A stretch of DNA of 59,881 nucleotides from an uncultured Eubacteriales bacterium (GTDB lineage: Bacteria; Bacillota; Clostridia; Lachnospirales; CAG-274), in assembly GCA_949293325.1 (NCBI GenBank), contig CASFCZ010000061.1, positions 1 through 59,881 of the forward strand. Reading direction: 5' to 3'. The notes below the pieces were generated by a model, which was given only the letters and a program-made list of their open reading frames with translations, was not told the DNA's origin and did no database searches. Shown piece by piece: positions 44,330-54,166 of this stretch (positions are counted from its first letter, which is position 1; each line of letters begins with the position of its first letter). The position numbers and the translations under genes are program-made.

Positions 44330-45772
44330 ATGATAAGAACACGTTTTGCACCCAGTCCTACAGGATATATGCACATTGGTAATCTGCGTACCGCCCTTTA
44401 TGAATTTCTTATAGCCAAGTCTCAGGGTGGAAAGTTTATACTGCGTATCGAGGATACTGACAGGGAGCGTTTTGTAGATGGTGCTATAGACATTATATAT
44501 GATACCCTTAAGGTATCAGGTATAACCCACGATGAAGGACCTGATATAGGAGGTCCTTACGGTCCATATGTGCAAAGTGAAAGAAAAAATGACTATCTTA
44601 AGTATGCCCTTGAGCTTATTGAAAAGGGAGAAGCCTATTATTGCTTTTGTACCAAAGAAAGGCTTGACAGTTTAAAAACAGAAACAACTGAACATGAACA
44701 GATAGCAAAGTATGACCGTCACTGTCTTTCACTCTCCAAAGAGGAAATAGAAAAAAATCTTGAAGAGGGTAAACCATATGTAATAAGGCAAAAAATAAGG
44801 GAAGGTTCTACCACTTTCCACGATGAAGTGTATGGTGATATTACCGTTGATAATGCGGAGATGGAAGACCAGATACTTATTAAATCCGACGGTTATCCAA
44901 CATACAATTTTGCCAATGTAATTGATGACCACGTTATGGATATAACCCATGTTGTCAGAGGTGCTGAATATCTTTCTTCAACACCTAAATACAATCTTCT
45001 TTATGAAGCTTTTGGCTGGAAAATTCCTACCTATATTCATCTACCTGCCGTTATGAAGGATCAACATCACAAATTATCCAAACGTAACGGTGATGCTTCT
45101 TTTCAGGATCTTGTTGCTAAGGGCTATCTCCCTAAAGCAATCATTAACTACATTGCTCTCCTTGGTTGGTCACCTTCTGTGAATCAGGAGATATTTACAA
45201 TGGATGAGCTTATAAATATATTTGATATAAAGGGTATATCTAAATCCCCCGCAATTTTTGATCCTGTTAAGCTTACATGGATGAATGGTGAGTATATTAA
45301 AAAGATGTCCTTTGACGAATTTTATAAACTTGCTGAACCAAAGCTTAAAGAAGCTGTAAAGACAGAAGGAATTGATCTTAAAAAGCTTGCCGGTTATGTT
45401 CAGACACGTATCGGCACCTTTAATGATATTGCTGAAATGGTGGACTTTGTTGACAGCCTTCCAGAGTATGAAACATCCCTTTATGTTCACAAAAAAATGA
45501 AAACAACCGAAGAAATGTGCCTTGAGCATCTCAAAAAGGCCGTTCCTGTTCTTGAAAATCTTGATGACTGGACAAATGAAGGCATATATAATGCCCTTAT
45601 TGCCCTTATTGGTGAGCTTGGAATCAAAAATGGTCAAATGTTATGGCCTGTCCGCACTGCCCTTTCTGGCAAACCAACCTCACCATGTGGTGCAAGTGAA
45701 CTTGCTGAACTTTTAGGCAAGGATGAAACCATTAAAAGAATAAACAAAGGTATTGAACTTCTTTCTAAATAA
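44330..45772 (+). CDS. gltX: Glutamate-tRNA ligase
   Basis: GltX charges tRNA-Glu (and in most Firmicutes also tRNA-Gln, later amidated). The 480-residue class I synthetase has the HIGH motif in [17 protein letters not shown], the catalytic [10 protein letters not shown] and the KMSKS-type KLSKRNG, then the anticodon-binding helical domain. Length is normal. AAAGGAAG precedes the ATG. It is the last gene of the SGNH-like operon and ends in a strong terminator. Confidence 0.97.
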   Translation: MIRTRFAPSPTGYMHIGNLRTALYEFLIAKSQGGKFILRIEDTDRERFVDGAIDIIYDTLKVSGITHDEGPDIGGPYGPYVQSERKNDYLKYALELIEKGEAYYCFCTKERLDSLKTETTEHEQIAKYDRHCLSLSKEEIEKNLEEGKPYVIRQKIREGSTTFHDEVYGDITVDNAEMEDQILIKSDGYPTYNFANVIDDHVMDITHVVRGAEYLSSTPKYNLLYEAFGWKIPTYIHLPAVMKDQHHKLSKRNGDASFQDLVAKGYLPKAIINYIALLGWSPSVNQEIFTMDELINIFDIKGISKSPAIFDPVKLTWMNGEYIKKMSFDEFYKLAEPKLKEAVKTEGIDLKKLAGYVQTRIGTFNDIAEMVDFVDSLPEYETSLYVHKKMKTTEEMCLEHLKKAVPVLENLDDWTNEGIYNALIALIGELGIKNGQMLWPVRTALSGKPTSPCGASELAELLGKDETIKRINKGIELLSK

Positions 45773-45784
45773 ATCCTAAAGTAA

Positions 45785-45810
45785 AGGTGCAATCCACAAG
45801 AATTGCACCT
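45785..45810. terminator. Bidirectional terminator between gltX and feoB
   Basis: A perfect 9-bp stem AGGTGCAAT/ATTGCACCT with an 8-nt loop, followed by TTTTTGATTTT on the plus strand and preceded by AAAG on the other, 12 nt after gltX and 8 nt after the feoB stop. Confidence 0.88.
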
Positions 45811-45818
45811 TTTTGATT

Positions 45819-47861
45819 TTATAAAATTAAATTTCCGATCTGATAAACAAAAAACGTAACTATCCATGCAACAACAAGCTGGAAAACAGCTGTAAAACAC
45901 ATCCACTTCCAACTGTTCGCCTCCCTCCGTATAGTTGCAAGAGCAGCCGCACATGGTATATAAAGGAGACAGAATACCATTAGACAAAAGGCATTAAGTG
46001 GTCCGAACCCTATACCCTCCAGAGCGGTTGTAAATGCGCTGAGTCCCTCAGCTGATCCGGTATTAGCTATACCAAAGAGTACCGCACAGCTTGATACAAC
46101 TACTTCCTTGGCAGATATACCTGCAATCAGGGCAACTGCTATCTGCCAGAATCCAAGACCAATTGGAACAAAGAAAGGTGTCAGTACCTTACCCAGGGAT
46201 GCACCAAAACTATTTGACATATCCACTGTATATCCATCAAATCCAAAGTTAAGAAGAGCCCATATAATAAGGGTAGCAAGGAATATAGTAGTTCCTGCCT
46301 TTTCCAAATAATCCATTACCTTTTCCCATACATAGATGGCAACTGTCCTGGAATCCGGTATCTTGTATTCCGGCAGCTCAATCAGAAGATAGTTTACACT
46401 ACTCTTATGATCTAAAAGATGTATAAGTGCAGACATACCAATGGCAACTATTATACCAATCAAATACATAGAGTATGCCACCAGCATTGCCTTATCTGCA
46501 AAAAACATTTCCGAAAAAAGTATGTATATTGTAAGTCTTGCGTTACAGCTCATAAAAGGTGTAACAAGCATTACCTTAAAGCGGTCACGTTTATTTTCCA
46601 GAGCACGGGACGCCATAATTGCAGGCACTGTACAGCCAAAACCCAGAAGCATGGGTATAAATGCCTTACCTGAAAGTCCCAGCTTGCTCATTATACCCTC
46701 CATTACATAGGCAACTCTTGCCATATATCCGCTATCCTCAAGAAGAGCAAGACATATAAACAGAATTAATATATTAGGCAGAAAAGTAACTATAATTCCT
46801 ACGCCGCCTATTATACCGTCTATAACAAGGGATGTTACCATGTCATTTGCTCCTACTGCTGCAAGAGCGGCTGTTGCAATAGATGATATTAGCTCAATAC
46901 CCATTTCAAGATATGATTTAAGAACATCTCCTACAGTAAACGTAAGGAAAAATATAATCGCCATTATACCAAGGAAAACAGGTATACCCCACACCTTGTC
47001 CGTCAACACCTTATCGGCTGTTTCGGTAAGTTTATCCTGTCTTTGTTTATGCAGAAGTACCTCGTCAATAACCTCTCCGATAAAATCATATTTTTGGTTA
47101 ATTATATCCGATTCATAGCTTCTGTCAAGCACCTGGGGCAAATCAACGGGATATTTCTCTGTTATCTCCTTATCTCCCTCCAAAAGCTTTATGGCATGCC
47201 ATCTATAATTGGTCAAATCAGGATATTTAATTTTTAACTGAGGAATGATGCTATCTATCTTATCCTCTATCTCATCAGAGTAAACCATAGTATATTCACT
47301 GTGATGATCATGCTGGTGTTTTGATTTATACTTATGCTGATGAATAAGACAATCAGGGTCTTTGCAATCCTTATGGTGTATGGCTGCATGAAGAAGTACA
47401 TCAAGGCCCCTTCTCTTCCTTGCTGACACAGGTATAACAGGTATGCCCAGCATTTCCGGAAGCCTGTGCAGATCCAGTTCCATACCACGTTTTTCTACAA
47501 TATCCATCATATTAAGAGCAAGAACCACCGGCTTACCAAGCTCCAGAAGCTGAAGGGTCAGATAAAGACTTCTTTCCAGAGCAGAGGCATCGGCAACATT
47601 AATTATTACATCCACCTCATCGCTTAAGATAAAGCGTCTTGCCACTGTCTCCTCCATGGTGTATGAAGTAAGACTATATGTACCCGGCAAATCTACCAGA
47701 TGAATATTCATTCCATGATCCTTGATAGCTCCCTCAACCTTTTCGACCGTTACTCCCGGCCAGTTTGCCACCTTAAGGTTTGCGCCTGTATAGGCATTAA
47801 AAAGAGTGGTTTTTCCGCAATTCGGATTACCTATAAATCCAATAGTCAAATCATTATCCAT
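45819..47861 (-). CDS. feoB: Ferrous iron transport protein B
   Basis: FeoB imports Fe(II). The 680-residue protein has an N-terminal G domain (G1 GNPNCGKT, G3 DLPG, G4 NMMD) and a C-terminal membrane domain with two Gate motifs (GFGCTVPAIMASRALEN and the second near AISAKEVVVSS). Between G domain and membrane domain, residues 158-190 form an unusual His/Cys-rich segment (H158, H162, H163, C166, C171, H174, H176, H182, H184, H186, H187) that could bind metal. It begins 6 nt after feoA. Confidence 0.95.
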   Translation of the reverse strand: MDNDLTIGFIGNPNCGKTTLFNAYTGANLKVANWPGVTVEKVEGAIKDHGMNIHLVDLPGTYSLTSYTMEETVARRFILSDEVDVIINVADASALERSLYLTLQLLELGKPVVLALNMMDIVEKRGMELDLHRLPEMLGIPVIPVSARKRRGLDVLLHAAIHHKDCKDPDCLIHQHKYKSKHQHDHHSEYTMVYSDEIEDKIDSIIPQLKIKYPDLTNYRWHAIKLLEGDKEITEKYPVDLPQVLDRSYESDIINQKYDFIGEVIDEVLLHKQRQDKLTETADKVLTDKVWGIPVFLGIMAIIFFLTFTVGDVLKSYLEMGIELISSIATAALAAVGANDMVTSLVIDGIIGGVGIIVTFLPNILILFICLALLEDSGYMARVAYVMEGIMSKLGLSGKAFIPMLLGFGCTVPAIMASRALENKRDRFKVMLVTPFMSCNARLTIYILFSEMFFADKAMLVAYSMYLIGIIVAIGMSALIHLLDHKSSVNYLLIELPEYKIPDSRTVAIYVWEKVMDYLEKAGTTIFLATLIIWALLNFGFDGYTVDMSNSFGASLGKVLTPFFVPIGLGFWQIAVALIAGISAKEVVVSSCAVLFGIANTGSAEGLSAFTTALEGIGFGPLNAFCLMVFCLLYIPCAAALATIRREANSWKWMCFTAVFQLVVAWIVTFFVYQIGNLIL

Positions 47862-47867
47862 TTTATG

Positions 47868-48083
47868 TCACCTCACCTTGATATTACTGGTAATATTATA
47901 TCCCAAGGCAAAGCGTGTTCCTCTCAGCTTAATTATAAGTATACCTTTACCCTTGCGATTAATAACAGATATAGGTGTGCCCATGGTCATTCCCAGGGAC
48001 TCCAGTCTCCGTTCTGTTTCAAAGGGAAGATGTATTTCTTCCACCACACAGGTTTGTCCAACCTGCATATCCTTTAATAACAT
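47868..48083 (-). CDS. feoA: Ferrous iron transport protein A
   Basis: A 71-residue SH3-like FeoA: MLLKDMQVGQTCVVEEI opens the beta-barrel, RRLESLGMTMGTPISVI and LIIKLRGTRFALGYNI are the family core. FeoA binds FeoB and is needed for uptake. It precedes feoB by 6 nt and follows the aldo/keto reductase by 15 nt. No Fur-box-like palindrome is visible upstream, since the gene lies inside an operon. Confidence 0.93.
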   Translation of the reverse strand: MLLKDMQVGQTCVVEEIHLPFETERRLESLGMTMGTPISVINRKGKGILIIKLRGTRFALGYNITSNIKVR

Positions 48084-48098
48084 AATTATTTCCTCCGG

Positions 48099-49208
48099 TT
48101 ATACCTCAAATGTATTGGCTATTTCCTTCAGCAAATCCCTGATTTTAAGATGCTGAGGGCAAAATTCCTCACATGTACCGCATTTGATACACTCTGAGGC
48201 AAGTGCCCTTCCGTTTGCATATCGTCTGTAGTACATTCCCGCATTACCCATATTATGTGTAAGACTGTATGTATTGTAAGCAGAAAAATATTCGGGAATA
48301 GGTATTTTCATAGGGCATTTTTCAGTACAATATCTACACTTTGTACAAGCTATAGCAAGGCTTTTTTCAACTATCTCTGCAACCTTACCTATAATTTGCC
48401 TTTCTTCAGGAGAAATTGTATGTTCTCTGTCCATGAAGGAAGTATTTTCCTCTACCTGTTCTGTGGCATTCATTCCGCTTAGCACTAATTTCACACCCTC
48501 AAGGGATGCTACAAAACCCATGGCCCATTGAGCAGGAGTTCTATCAGGTGCATACTTTCCAAAGAGTTCTTTTGCTGCCTCAGGCAGGTTAATAAGGCTA
48601 CCTCCCTTATTCGGCTCCATAACAAATATATCTTTGCCGTATTTCCTTGCTATATTATAGCACTCTTCAGATCTTACAGTAGGACTTTTCCAGTCCAGAT
48701 AGTTAATCTGAAGCTGCACAAACTCTACTTCAGGATGATTTTTCAACACCTTTTCAAGGAGTTCAGGCTCATCATGGAAAGAAAATCCGAAATGTTTTAT
48801 TTTTCCTTCCTTTATTTTATTAGCCATAAATTCAAAGCCGCCGAATTTTTCCGTTTCCTCATAGCTTTTTTTCCAAATATTATGCAATAAATAATAGTCA
48901 AAGTAATCAACGCCACATCTTTCCAGCTGAGTCTGGAAAAACACCGGATAATCCTCAGGGCACTTTACTCTTATAGTGGGCATTTTATCAGCAATGATTA
49001 TACTTTCACGGGGATAGCGTTTGACAACCGTTTCTCTTAATGCTTCTTCACTTTTTTCATCACAATATCCATATGCAGTATCAAAATAATTAAAGCCCTT
49101 GCCGATAAAAATATCTACAAGTTTCTTTAACTTTTCAATATCTACACATCTGGTATCACCTGACTCAATCATTGGCAGACGCATAAAACCAAAACCTAAT
49201 TTTTTCAT
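48099..49208 (-). CDS. Aldo/keto reductase with C-terminal 4Fe-4S ferredoxin domain
   Basis: A 369-residue fusion seen in anaerobes. The N-terminal AKR barrel has the catalytic D and Y in NYFDTAYGYCD, K in ADKMP and H in YLLHNIWKK; GFMRLP is the N-terminal signature. The C-terminal ~85 residues hold two cluster motifs: C-x2-C-x2-C-x3-C in CTKCRYCTEKC and again CIKCGTCEEFC. The cofactor may be ferredoxin rather than NADPH alone; substrate unknown. It is in the same operon as feoAB, but no direct functional link is shown. Confidence 0.92.
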   Translation of the reverse strand: MKKLGFGFMRLPMIESGDTRCVDIEKLKKLVDIFIGKGFNYFDTAYGYCDEKSEEALRETVVKRYPRESIIIADKMPTIRVKCPEDYPVFFQTQLERCGVDYFDYYLLHNIWKKSYEETEKFGGFEFMANKIKEGKIKHFGFSFHDEPELLEKVLKNHPEVEFVQLQINYLDWKSPTVRSEECYNIARKYGKDIFVMEPNKGGSLINLPEAAKELFGKYAPDRTPAQWAMGFVASLEGVKLVLSGMNATEQVEENTSFMDREHTISPEERQIIGKVAEIVEKSLAIACTKCRYCTEKCPMKIPIPEYFSAYNTYSLTHNMGNAGMYYRRYANGRALASECIKCGTCEEFCPQHLKIRDLLKEIANTFEV

Positions 49209-49235
49209 AAAACCACCTCATTTAATATAAGCAAA

Positions 49236-49832
49236 TTAAATATATCCGTTCTGTTTAAGACTTAAATACACCTTTGCAATTGGCAAACCCACAACTGTAT
49301 AGTAGTCACCTTCTATTCTGTCAACAAGTACGGCACCCTTTTCCTGTATTCCATATGCACCAGCCTTATCCATAGGTTCCCCGGTAGCTATATATTCAGT
49401 TATTTCCTTATCTGTCAGCTTACGAAAAAAGACCTTTGTATGCTCCACAAAACTGTCTGCACTTACCCTATCCACACCTGCATATAATATGGTAACTCCA
49501 GTATATACACTGTGACTTCTTCCGGAAAGGCTTTTAAGCATCTCAAAGGCATCTTTTTCATCCGCTGGCTTACCAAGGACTTTATTATCAAGAGCAACAA
49601 TAGTATCTGCCGCAATCACAGCTATTTTATTTCCAAAATCATCTGAAGACATAAGCTTGTCAAACACGCTGTCCGCCTTTCGTGCAGAAAGCTCTGCTAC
49701 TATCTGCTCAGGCGTAAGATCAGCCCTATAATTTTCATCACTGTTTGAAATAACCACCCTGTAATTTATACCAACCTGTTTTAACAAATCCTGTCTTCTC
49801 GGTGACTGTGATGCCAAAACTATATCTGTCAT
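49236..49832 (-). CDS. maf: Maf family nucleotide pyrophosphatase
   Basis: Maf hydrolyses dTTP/UTP and modified nucleotides and is linked to septum control. In 198 residues it has the signature SQSPRRQDLLKQ at the N-terminus, the Asp in AADTIVALDNKVLGKP and the basic GRSHSVYTG block, then EPMDKAGAYGIQ and the family end. The S-x-x-R and K-P-x-D motifs support the YhdE/Maf dTTP/UTP subgroup. ATG with AAGGAG upstream. Confidence 0.93.
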   Translation of the reverse strand: MTDIVLASQSPRRQDLLKQVGINYRVVISNSDENYRADLTPEQIVAELSARKADSVFDKLMSSDDFGNKIAVIAADTIVALDNKVLGKPADEKDAFEMLKSLSGRSHSVYTGVTILYAGVDRVSADSFVEHTKVFFRKLTDKEITEYIATGEPMDKAGAYGIQEKGAVLVDRIEGDYYTVVGLPIAKVYLSLKQNGYI

Positions 49833-49842
49833 ATTTATCTCC

Positions 49843-50091
49843 TTAAATTTTTTTGTAAACTATAATTGAAATCAACATACCTATTATACCTGCAATATTC
49901 AGCTTTATTGTCATTCCCAGATCAAGTGTAAAAAATGACAAATCAAGGGAAAGTGGTGGATTTAACCCGATCTGCTTTCCATAATTAAGCCAGCTTAATA
50001 CAGGAATATTACCAAGGGTATCACCGATCAGTCCGCCAATAACCAGACCGGAAATAAGTATTAATATAAAAGCAATTTTACCTTTTTTCAC
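49843..50091 (-). CDS. DUF4321 small membrane protein
   Basis: 82 residues with two membrane helices (about 5-27 and 60-79) separated by a short polar loop containing GKQIGLNPPLSLDLSFFTLDL. Such proteins are regularly encoded immediately upstream of maf in Clostridia. GTG start with GGGAGG upstream. Function unknown. Confidence 0.8.
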   Translation of the reverse strand: MKKGKIAFILILISGLVIGGLIGDTLGNIPVLSWLNYGKQIGLNPPLSLDLSFFTLDLGMTIKLNIAGIIGMLISIIVYKKI

Positions 50092-50172
50092 GAAGCGATA
50101 CCTCCCTTACTTTTATGTCCATTACATTTTATACTATTTTACATAGTTTTTCAAGCCAATGCTAAAATTATA

Positions 50173-50201
50173 TTGAACCGACAGTACTTATCGTCTATAA
50201 T
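50173..50201 (+). promoter_or_regulatory. Promoter of the MBOAT operon
   Basis: -35 TTGAAC (50173-50178) and perfect -10 TATAAT (50196-50201), spacer 17 nt, 48 nt before the MBOAT ATG. AAAGGA precedes the start codon. Confidence 0.7.
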
Positions 50202-50248
50202 AAAATTAATGGATATTATTTCAATTATCTAAAGAAAGGATATTACAG

Positions 50249-51700
50249 ATGCTTTTTAATTCCTTTAATTTTATAGTGTTTTTTTTAACCATACTGGTGG
50301 TGTATTACATTATTCCCGGCAGACTGCAATGGTATTTCATCCTTGCTTCCAGCCTGATATTTTACATGAGCTGGCGACCTGAACTTATATTCCTGCTCCT
50401 TGGTGTTTCCTTTATCAATTATATATCAGGTATACTGATAGAAACAGCAGGGGCAAAATCTCTTAAAAAGAAATTCTTAATAATTGCCCTTATACTGGAT
50501 TTCGGGCTATTGGGAATATTTAAATACCTTATGTTTTTAAGTGATACCTTTGCATGGCTTTATGAAATGCTTGGTATGAAGTATCCAATAGGTAATTTCA
50601 ATATCGTCCTGCCTATGGGTATATCCTTCTATACCTTTCAGGCGGCAGGTTATCTTATAGATATTTACAGAGGTGACTATAAAAGTGAAAAGGACTTTTT
50701 CAAATTTACCACTTTTATGTCCTTTTTCCCACAGATAATTGCCGGTCCAATTGAGCGTGGCAACCTGATGCTTCCACAGCTTTTTACTCCTAAAAGGGCA
50801 AATGCCGATAATCTGTCCATGGGTATCAGAGTAATGATATGGGGCTACTTTAAAAAGATAGTTATTGCCGACAGGCTCAGTGTACTTGTAAATACTGTTT
50901 ATTCCTCTCCCCGTGAATATGAGGGACTTGCACTTATATTTGCCACCCTGTGCTTTACCATACAGATATACTGTGATTTCAGCGGTTATTCAGATATAGC
51001 AAGGGGTTGCGCAAAGGCAATGGGTATAGATCTTATCAATAACTTTGACAGACCATACTTTGCAACCAGCATAAGAGACTTCTGGCGCAGATGGCATATT
51101 TCCCTTTCCACATGGTTCAGGGACTATCTGTATATACCCCTGGGAGGAAGTCGTGTAAGTATGCCAAGGCTATGGCTTAATTATATGATAACCTTTGCTG
51201 TCAGCGGACTGTGGCATGGAGCAAACTGGACCTATGTAGTATGGGGAGGGCTCCATGGACTTTATCAGATAATAGGCAATATTAAATATCGTATCTTTGG
51301 CAGGAAGGAACATAAAAATATATTATCCAGAATCATAGCAATTTTAATAACCTTTATATTTGTATCCTTTGCATGGATCTTTTTTGAGGCGAATAATATA
51401 AGTGACGGAATATATATAGCCACGCATTTATTTGATAATATTGCCGCAGCAACTGATATACAATACCTCTATGAGGTGTTTAACAGTATGGGGCTGAATC
51501 TATTTGAACTTGAGCTTATGGGTTTTGCTGTTATGTTCCTTATAATATGTGAAATAATCAGCTATAAACACGAGATAAATGAGCTTATGTCCAGATTACC
51601 ATTTATATTCCGTTTTATATTTTACTACATCACTGCTGTAATAATAATGGGAATGGGGGTGTTTTCCGGTGGAGGAGAATTTATATATTTCCAGTTCTAA
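50249..51700 (+). CDS. MBOAT-family membrane O-acyltransferase (AlgI/PatA-like)
   Basis: A 483-residue multi-spanning membrane acyltransferase with the AlgI-type core: FQAAGYLIDIYRGDY, WGYFKKIVIADRL, YCDFSGYSDIARG, FWRRWHISLSTWFRDYLYIP and the putative catalytic His in SGLWHGANWTYVVWG. It moves an acyl group across the membrane for esterification of an extracellular polymer. The next gene encodes a membrane-anchored SGNH protein, its usual acyl-transfer partner (AlgX/PatB/DltD analogue). The acceptor (peptidoglycan, exopolysaccharide or teichoic acid) is unknown. Confidence 0.92.
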   Translation: MLFNSFNFIVFFLTILVVYYIIPGRLQWYFILASSLIFYMSWRPELIFLLLGVSFINYISGILIETAGAKSLKKKFLIIALILDFGLLGIFKYLMFLSDTFAWLYEMLGMKYPIGNFNIVLPMGISFYTFQAAGYLIDIYRGDYKSEKDFFKFTTFMSFFPQIIAGPIERGNLMLPQLFTPKRANADNLSMGIRVMIWGYFKKIVIADRLSVLVNTVYSSPREYEGLALIFATLCFTIQIYCDFSGYSDIARGCAKAMGIDLINNFDRPYFATSIRDFWRRWHISLSTWFRDYLYIPLGGSRVSMPRLWLNYMITFAVSGLWHGANWTYVVWGGLHGLYQIIGNIKYRIFGRKEHKNILSRIIAILITFIFVSFAWIFFEANNISDGIYIATHLFDNIAAATDIQYLYEVFNSMGLNLFELELMGFAVMFLIICEIISYKHEINELMSRLPFIFRFIFYYITAVIIMGMGVFSGGGEFIYFQF

Positions 51701-52733
51701 AAAGGACAAAATAAAGCTTATACTTCTTGCAGTTAAAGCTCTTGTATTTATACTGCTTCTTGTGCCTGCAATAATATTTTTAGGTAACAAATATTCCACG
51801 GCAAGTACTGAAAATCAGATAAACACATATAACCTTAACCGTTGGAATGAGTTTTATGCCCTTCCGAAAGACAATCTTGATATTGTCTTTCTCGGCTCAT
51901 CCCACTCCTACTGCACCTTTGATCCCGAAATTATCGACAGCAAACTGGGTACAAGCAGTTATCAGCTGGGCATGCCTCTCCAGCATCTTGACAGTACCTA
52001 TTATACAATGCGTGAGGTGCTTAATTATCAGCATCCACAGCTTGCTGTTGTTGAAGTATATTGGGATATGCTTGATGATGAATTTGAGCTGACACAGGCA
52101 GGCTATCTCTTTCAGGTAATGAAAAACAAAGACCTTGAAAAGGAATATATCAATGAGGTTTTTCCTCTGGCAGAAAAAGTTAAATATTTAAATTCATCTA
52201 TGCGTTATCAGGCAGATTATTTTGCCTACAGAACATCGGAGCTTAAAAAAAGCATGGAATCCAGATTTGGCGTTACAATGCCTGCCACACAAAGACAGGA
52301 AGGTACAGAGGAATACAGATCCAAAGGCTATACCTATTGTGATTACAATATGCTTCCTGATGAGTTTGATAAGACAAATCAATTTAAAGGTCTTGATGGT
52401 GCCCAGTGGCAGCCTGATGAAACGCAGGTGAAATATCTTACAAAACTTGTTGAGCTATGTCGTGATAATAATGTGGATGTGATCTTTGTAACTGCTCCAA
52501 TAGCCAATGTATCTATGGACTATATTAAAAACTATAATCTTATACATGACAAGGTTCAGGAAATAGCCAATACACTTAATGTACCTTATCTTGACTATAA
52601 TTATATAAATGGTGAAAACAACTTACTCACAAATGATAATTTCCGAGATGACGCACACCTAAATCACAGTGGTGTTGAAATTGTTGATAATAATTTTGCC
52701 CATTGGCTTGCGCTCAACTATTTTAATAAATAG
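51669..52733 (+). CDS. Membrane-anchored SGNH/DHHW-like protein, partner of the MBOAT
   Basis: A 354-residue type II protein: a short cytosolic start, a membrane helix (about 14-37), then an SGNH-fold domain. Ser is in FLGSSHSYCTF and the C-terminal Asp/His pair in FRDDAHLNHSGVEI is intact, unlike in the SGNH-like pair at 41-44 kb. GTG 51669 overlaps the MBOAT gene by 32 nt, with GGGGG upstream. It probably transfers the acyl group delivered by the MBOAT to a surface polymer. Confidence 0.82.
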   Translation: MEENLYISSSKKDKIKLILLAVKALVFILLLVPAIIFLGNKYSTASTENQINTYNLNRWNEFYALPKDNLDIVFLGSSHSYCTFDPEIIDSKLGTSSYQLGMPLQHLDSTYYTMREVLNYQHPQLAVVEVYWDMLDDEFELTQAGYLFQVMKNKDLEKEYINEVFPLAEKVKYLNSSMRYQADYFAYRTSELKKSMESRFGVTMPATQRQEGTEEYRSKGYTYCDYNMLPDEFDKTNQFKGLDGAQWQPDETQVKYLTKLVELCRDNNVDVIFVTAPIANVSMDYIKNYNLIHDKVQEIANTLNVPYLDYNYINGENNLLTNDNFRDDAHLNHSGVEIVDNNFAHWLALNYFNK

Positions 52734-52752
52734 AAACAGGAGCAGACATCAG

Positions 52753-52782
52753 TGAACTGAACCCCAAACATTGGACAGTTTA
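52753..52782 (+). repeat. Left terminal inverted repeat of the IS element
   Basis: Begins TGAACTGAACCCCAAACATT, and matches the right end with five mismatches in the first 25 bases. Confidence 0.85.
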
Positions 52783-52786
52783 TTAA

Positions 52787-53536
52787 TCAAGCAACTAATA
52801 AGGATTGGATTCTGTATTGTACAGGACTCAGTCCTTTTAGTTTACTCTTGATTCGTTTATTATTATAATAATCTATATATTCTTCAATTTCCTTTATCAG
52901 ATGTTCTGCTGATTTAAACTCGTGTTTATAATACATTTCTGTTTTCAGTAAGCCAAAAAAATTTTCCATTACTGAATTATCAAGACAATTACCTTTCCGT
53001 GACATACTTTGTATTATACCTTTTTCTTTTAATCTCTGCTGATATCGTTTCATTTGGTATTGCCAGCCTTGGTCTGAATGAAGTATTGCTCCTGAATTGT
53101 CAGGTATTATGTCAAAGGCTTTATCTAACATGTCCATTGTTTGATGAAAGTCCGGGCGTAAAGATATGTTATAACTTATAACCTCACCATTGTATAAATC
53201 TAATATTGGTGATAAATATACCTTTTGGTCTTTCACTTTAAACTCGGTTACATCTGTCACAAGCTTTTGAAGAGGATTATCTGCCTTGAAGTTCCTGTTT
53301 AAAATATTGTCGGCAACTTTACCAATCTCTCCTTTATAAGAACGATACTTCTTTCTCCTGATTTCGCATTTTAAACCGCATATTTTCATCAACTTACATA
53401 CAAGCTTATGGTTTACTATATAACCTCTATTATGTAGCTCCATTGTGATTCGTCTGTACCCATATCTGCCTTTATTTTCTTTAAAAATTTGTGTAATCAT
53501 TTCCTTTAAATCAGCATATTTGTCAGGTTTCTTCAT
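52787..53536 (-). CDS. IS3-family transposase OrfB (DDE integrase domain)
   Basis: A 249-residue rve-type domain: Asp in VTDVTEFK, Asp in AILHSDQGWQY and Glu in NSVMENFFGLLKTE form the DDE triad. The frame is open upstream of the first ATG to about 53650 (GWEKAIAIDELRHKYKL...), overlapping the end of OrfA in the -1 frame, so the active enzyme is expected to be an OrfAB fusion made by -1 frameshifting near GGGAAAAAGC (RC of about 53635-53645). The HTH_21-like N-terminal part is MKKPDKYADLKEMITQI. Confidence 0.92.
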   Translation of the reverse strand: MKKPDKYADLKEMITQIFKENKGRYGYRRITMELHNRGYIVNHKLVCKLMKICGLKCEIRRKKYRSYKGEIGKVADNILNRNFKADNPLQKLVTDVTEFKVKDQKVYLSPILDLYNGEVISYNISLRPDFHQTMDMLDKAFDIIPDNSGAILHSDQGWQYQMKRYQQRLKEKGIIQSMSRKGNCLDNSVMENFFGLLKTEMYYKHEFKSAEHLIKEIEEYIDYYNNKRIKSKLKGLSPVQYRIQSLLVA

Positions 53537-53628
53537 TTGTTTTAAATAACAGTAAAAGGTACTTCTGGATAGTTCTGCAAAGTTGAGTAAATCAGCTAAT
53601 TTGTATTTATGCCTTAGTTCATCTATGG

Positions 53629-54141
53629 CTATTGCTTTTTCCCATCCTCTCGGGATATTCTTTCCTGAACTAAGGCTTGCAATTTTTTTAAGTATTCATT
53701 CTCCATACGCAGCCTTTGTACTTCTGCAATTAAATCTTCTTTTGTTTCCTTATTTAATTCTTTTTTCTTTATTTTTCCGGAACTCATTTTAGGTTTTCTT
53801 CCACGTCGGTCGACATAAAGACCTTGTTCTCCTTCTTCGTAGTATGTGCGTTCCCATTTACGTATTGTTGATTTGTCTGGTATACCAAACTTTACAGCCG
53901 TTTCAAACATAGATAAATGGTTATCATGCATATATTTTATCACAGACAACTTAAAATCACCAGAATAAGTTCCATGTTTCATTATTAATCCTTCTGGTCC
54001 AAAGTGATTATATCGTGCAGTCCAACAACGTACAACTTCCTTATCGGCTCCTAAAATACGGGCACTTTCAACACATGACATGTTATCATTAACTACTCTT
54101 AACACTGCTTCTAATTTTTCTTCATACGTGTATTTTGACAT
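53629..54141 (-). CDS. IS3-family transposase OrfA (helix-turn-helix)
   Basis: 170 residues with two helix-turn-helix units (ESARILGADKEVVRCW and FETAVKFGIPDKSTIRKWE) and a C-terminal leucine-rich coiled coil (LIAEVQRLRMENEYLKKL), which bind the terminal repeats and dimerise. ATG 54141 follows GGAGG by 11 nt; a TTG 18 nt earlier is possible. Both ORFs are intact, so the element may be active. Confidence 0.9.
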   Translation of the reverse strand: MSKYTYEEKLEAVLRVVNDNMSCVESARILGADKEVVRCWTARYNHFGPEGLIMKHGTYSGDFKLSVIKYMHDNHLSMFETAVKFGIPDKSTIRKWERTYYEEGEQGLYVDRRGRKPKMSSGKIKKKELNKETKEDLIAEVQRLRMENEYLKKLQALVQERISREDGKKQ

Positions 54142-54166
54142 TAAAAAATGCACCTCCAAACGCTAG

